From JBNLBS01 sp050303415 (GTDB lineage: Bacteria > Pseudomonadota > Gammaproteobacteria > Methylococcales > Methylomonadaceae), in NCBI GenBank assembly GCA_050303415.1, contig JBNLBS010000006.1, positions 135,411 to 199,410 of the forward strand: 64,000 nt of DNA, read 5' to 3'. The position numbers and the translations under genes were made by a program. This document shows, piece after piece, positions 63,602-64,000 of the stretch; the stretch's first letter is position 1, and every line of letters begins with the position of its first letter. Below the pieces are notes generated by a model. That model saw only the letters and a program-made list of their open reading frames with translations. It was not told the DNA's origin and made no database searches.

Positions 63602-64000
63602 TTATTACCTCCTGGATTTTATTTTCCATTTATTTTAACCCACTGAGCAGTGCTGGCAGGCCACTAATCCTGACACGAATATCTCACAATAAACGCTGTA
63701 ATTTCATTGAAATTTTTTAAAATTCAGATGCTTGATTTACAACTTATCAAGGACTTGACCCGCTGACAAATTTTATCGCAATTCTCGTTTAATTTTCAGA
63801 CTTTAAAAACCGCATGATTACAGCACAATTTATGGATGGCATGTAATAGGGCACCGACAGTAGGCGCTTTAGGCGATGCAGGCGCAATTGCCGAGGCGCA
63901 AATATCTGCGAAGCACAAGGACATGCTGAATGCAGCTTTTGCCGGGAGCAAAAAGCTGCCTTGCCTATGACCACCATGGAAGGTGGGAATGTCGATATTA
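63602..64000. other. Non-coding repeat-like region at the window end
   Basis: No gene is supported; a 62-codon minus-strand frame (63789-63977) has an unlikely composition and no start signals. The last 170 bases are more GC-rich than the stretch before and contain near-palindromic GCGCAATTGC (63879-63890) and AAGGACATGCTGAATGCAGC, a composition like a dispersed intergenic repeat. I cannot confirm this without a genome to compare. Confidence 0.35.

Noticed and set aside
63789..63977. 62-residue minus-strand frame at the window end
   Set aside because: No Shine-Dalgarno, no recognisable motif and GC-rich repeat-like composition; treated as non-coding.

Overview
The window looks like a gammaproteobacterial chromosome segment of moderate, slightly AT-rich composition. 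The gshB-tonB-yqgE-ruvX-pyrR-pyrB-pyrC' order, the Lap-type adhesion system and the apaGH pair all fit this class. Several families hint at a methanotroph-like (Methylococcales) relative, but no methane or methanol oxidation gene is present, so that placement is inference. A run of 95 Ns (14369-14463) shows a draft assembly. Two genes are each broken by one missing base, which may also be assembly error.

Layout. 1-8.1 kb: the C-terminal end of a zinc-binding (CZB) chemoreceptor; a minus-strand group of an ankyrin-repeat protein, Mpl (murein peptide recycling) and a very large unrecognised membrane protein; then apaG-apaH. 8.1-26.5 kb: a complete c-di-GMP-controlled surface adhesin (Lap) locus. 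It has two giant adhesins with N-terminal retention modules and TAAG cleavage motifs, a small stand-alone protein resembling a type I secretion target domain, a 119-aa conserved hypothetical protein, the LapB/LapC/TolC-type export apparatus with an embedded LuxR-type regulator, and the LapD receptor with the LapG periplasmic protease. Three minus-strand units of this locus share a nearly identical inverted repeat upstream. 26.7-30.5 kb: a HupE/UreJ-like protein with a membrane-anchor partner and a Lon-like protease. 30.6-36.6 kb: a long minus-strand housekeeping run from gshB to a lipoprotein cytochrome c, including pyrimidine synthesis with a non-catalytic dihydroorotase-like PyrC'. 36.7-45.6 kb: rpmB-rpmG, a cNMP-binding/rhodanese protein, a DegQ-type protease, MoaB, a DUF423 protein, PepN and a cNMP-binding/HDOD protein. 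45.6-52.9 kb: a Tim44-like protein and a heavy-metal RND efflux operon (CzcC/B/A-type plus a DUF3240 protein). 52.9-64 kb: more accessory content, with a Tsx-like porin, a secreted subtilase with PKD domains, a frameshifted acyl-carrier-like gene, a pentapeptide protein, an AraC/AhpD-like/flavodoxin group (flavodoxin frameshifted), and SdaA serine deaminase beside a non-coding, repeat-like tail.

How the parts work together. In known Lap systems, high c-di-GMP makes LapD hold LapG, so uncleaved adhesins stay plugged in the TolC-like pore. When c-di-GMP falls, LapG cuts after the retention module and the cell detaches. Every part of that circuit is here, duplicated at the adhesin level. The most unusual content is the second adhesin without RTX repeats, the separate secretion-target-like small protein, and the shared operator-like repeats.
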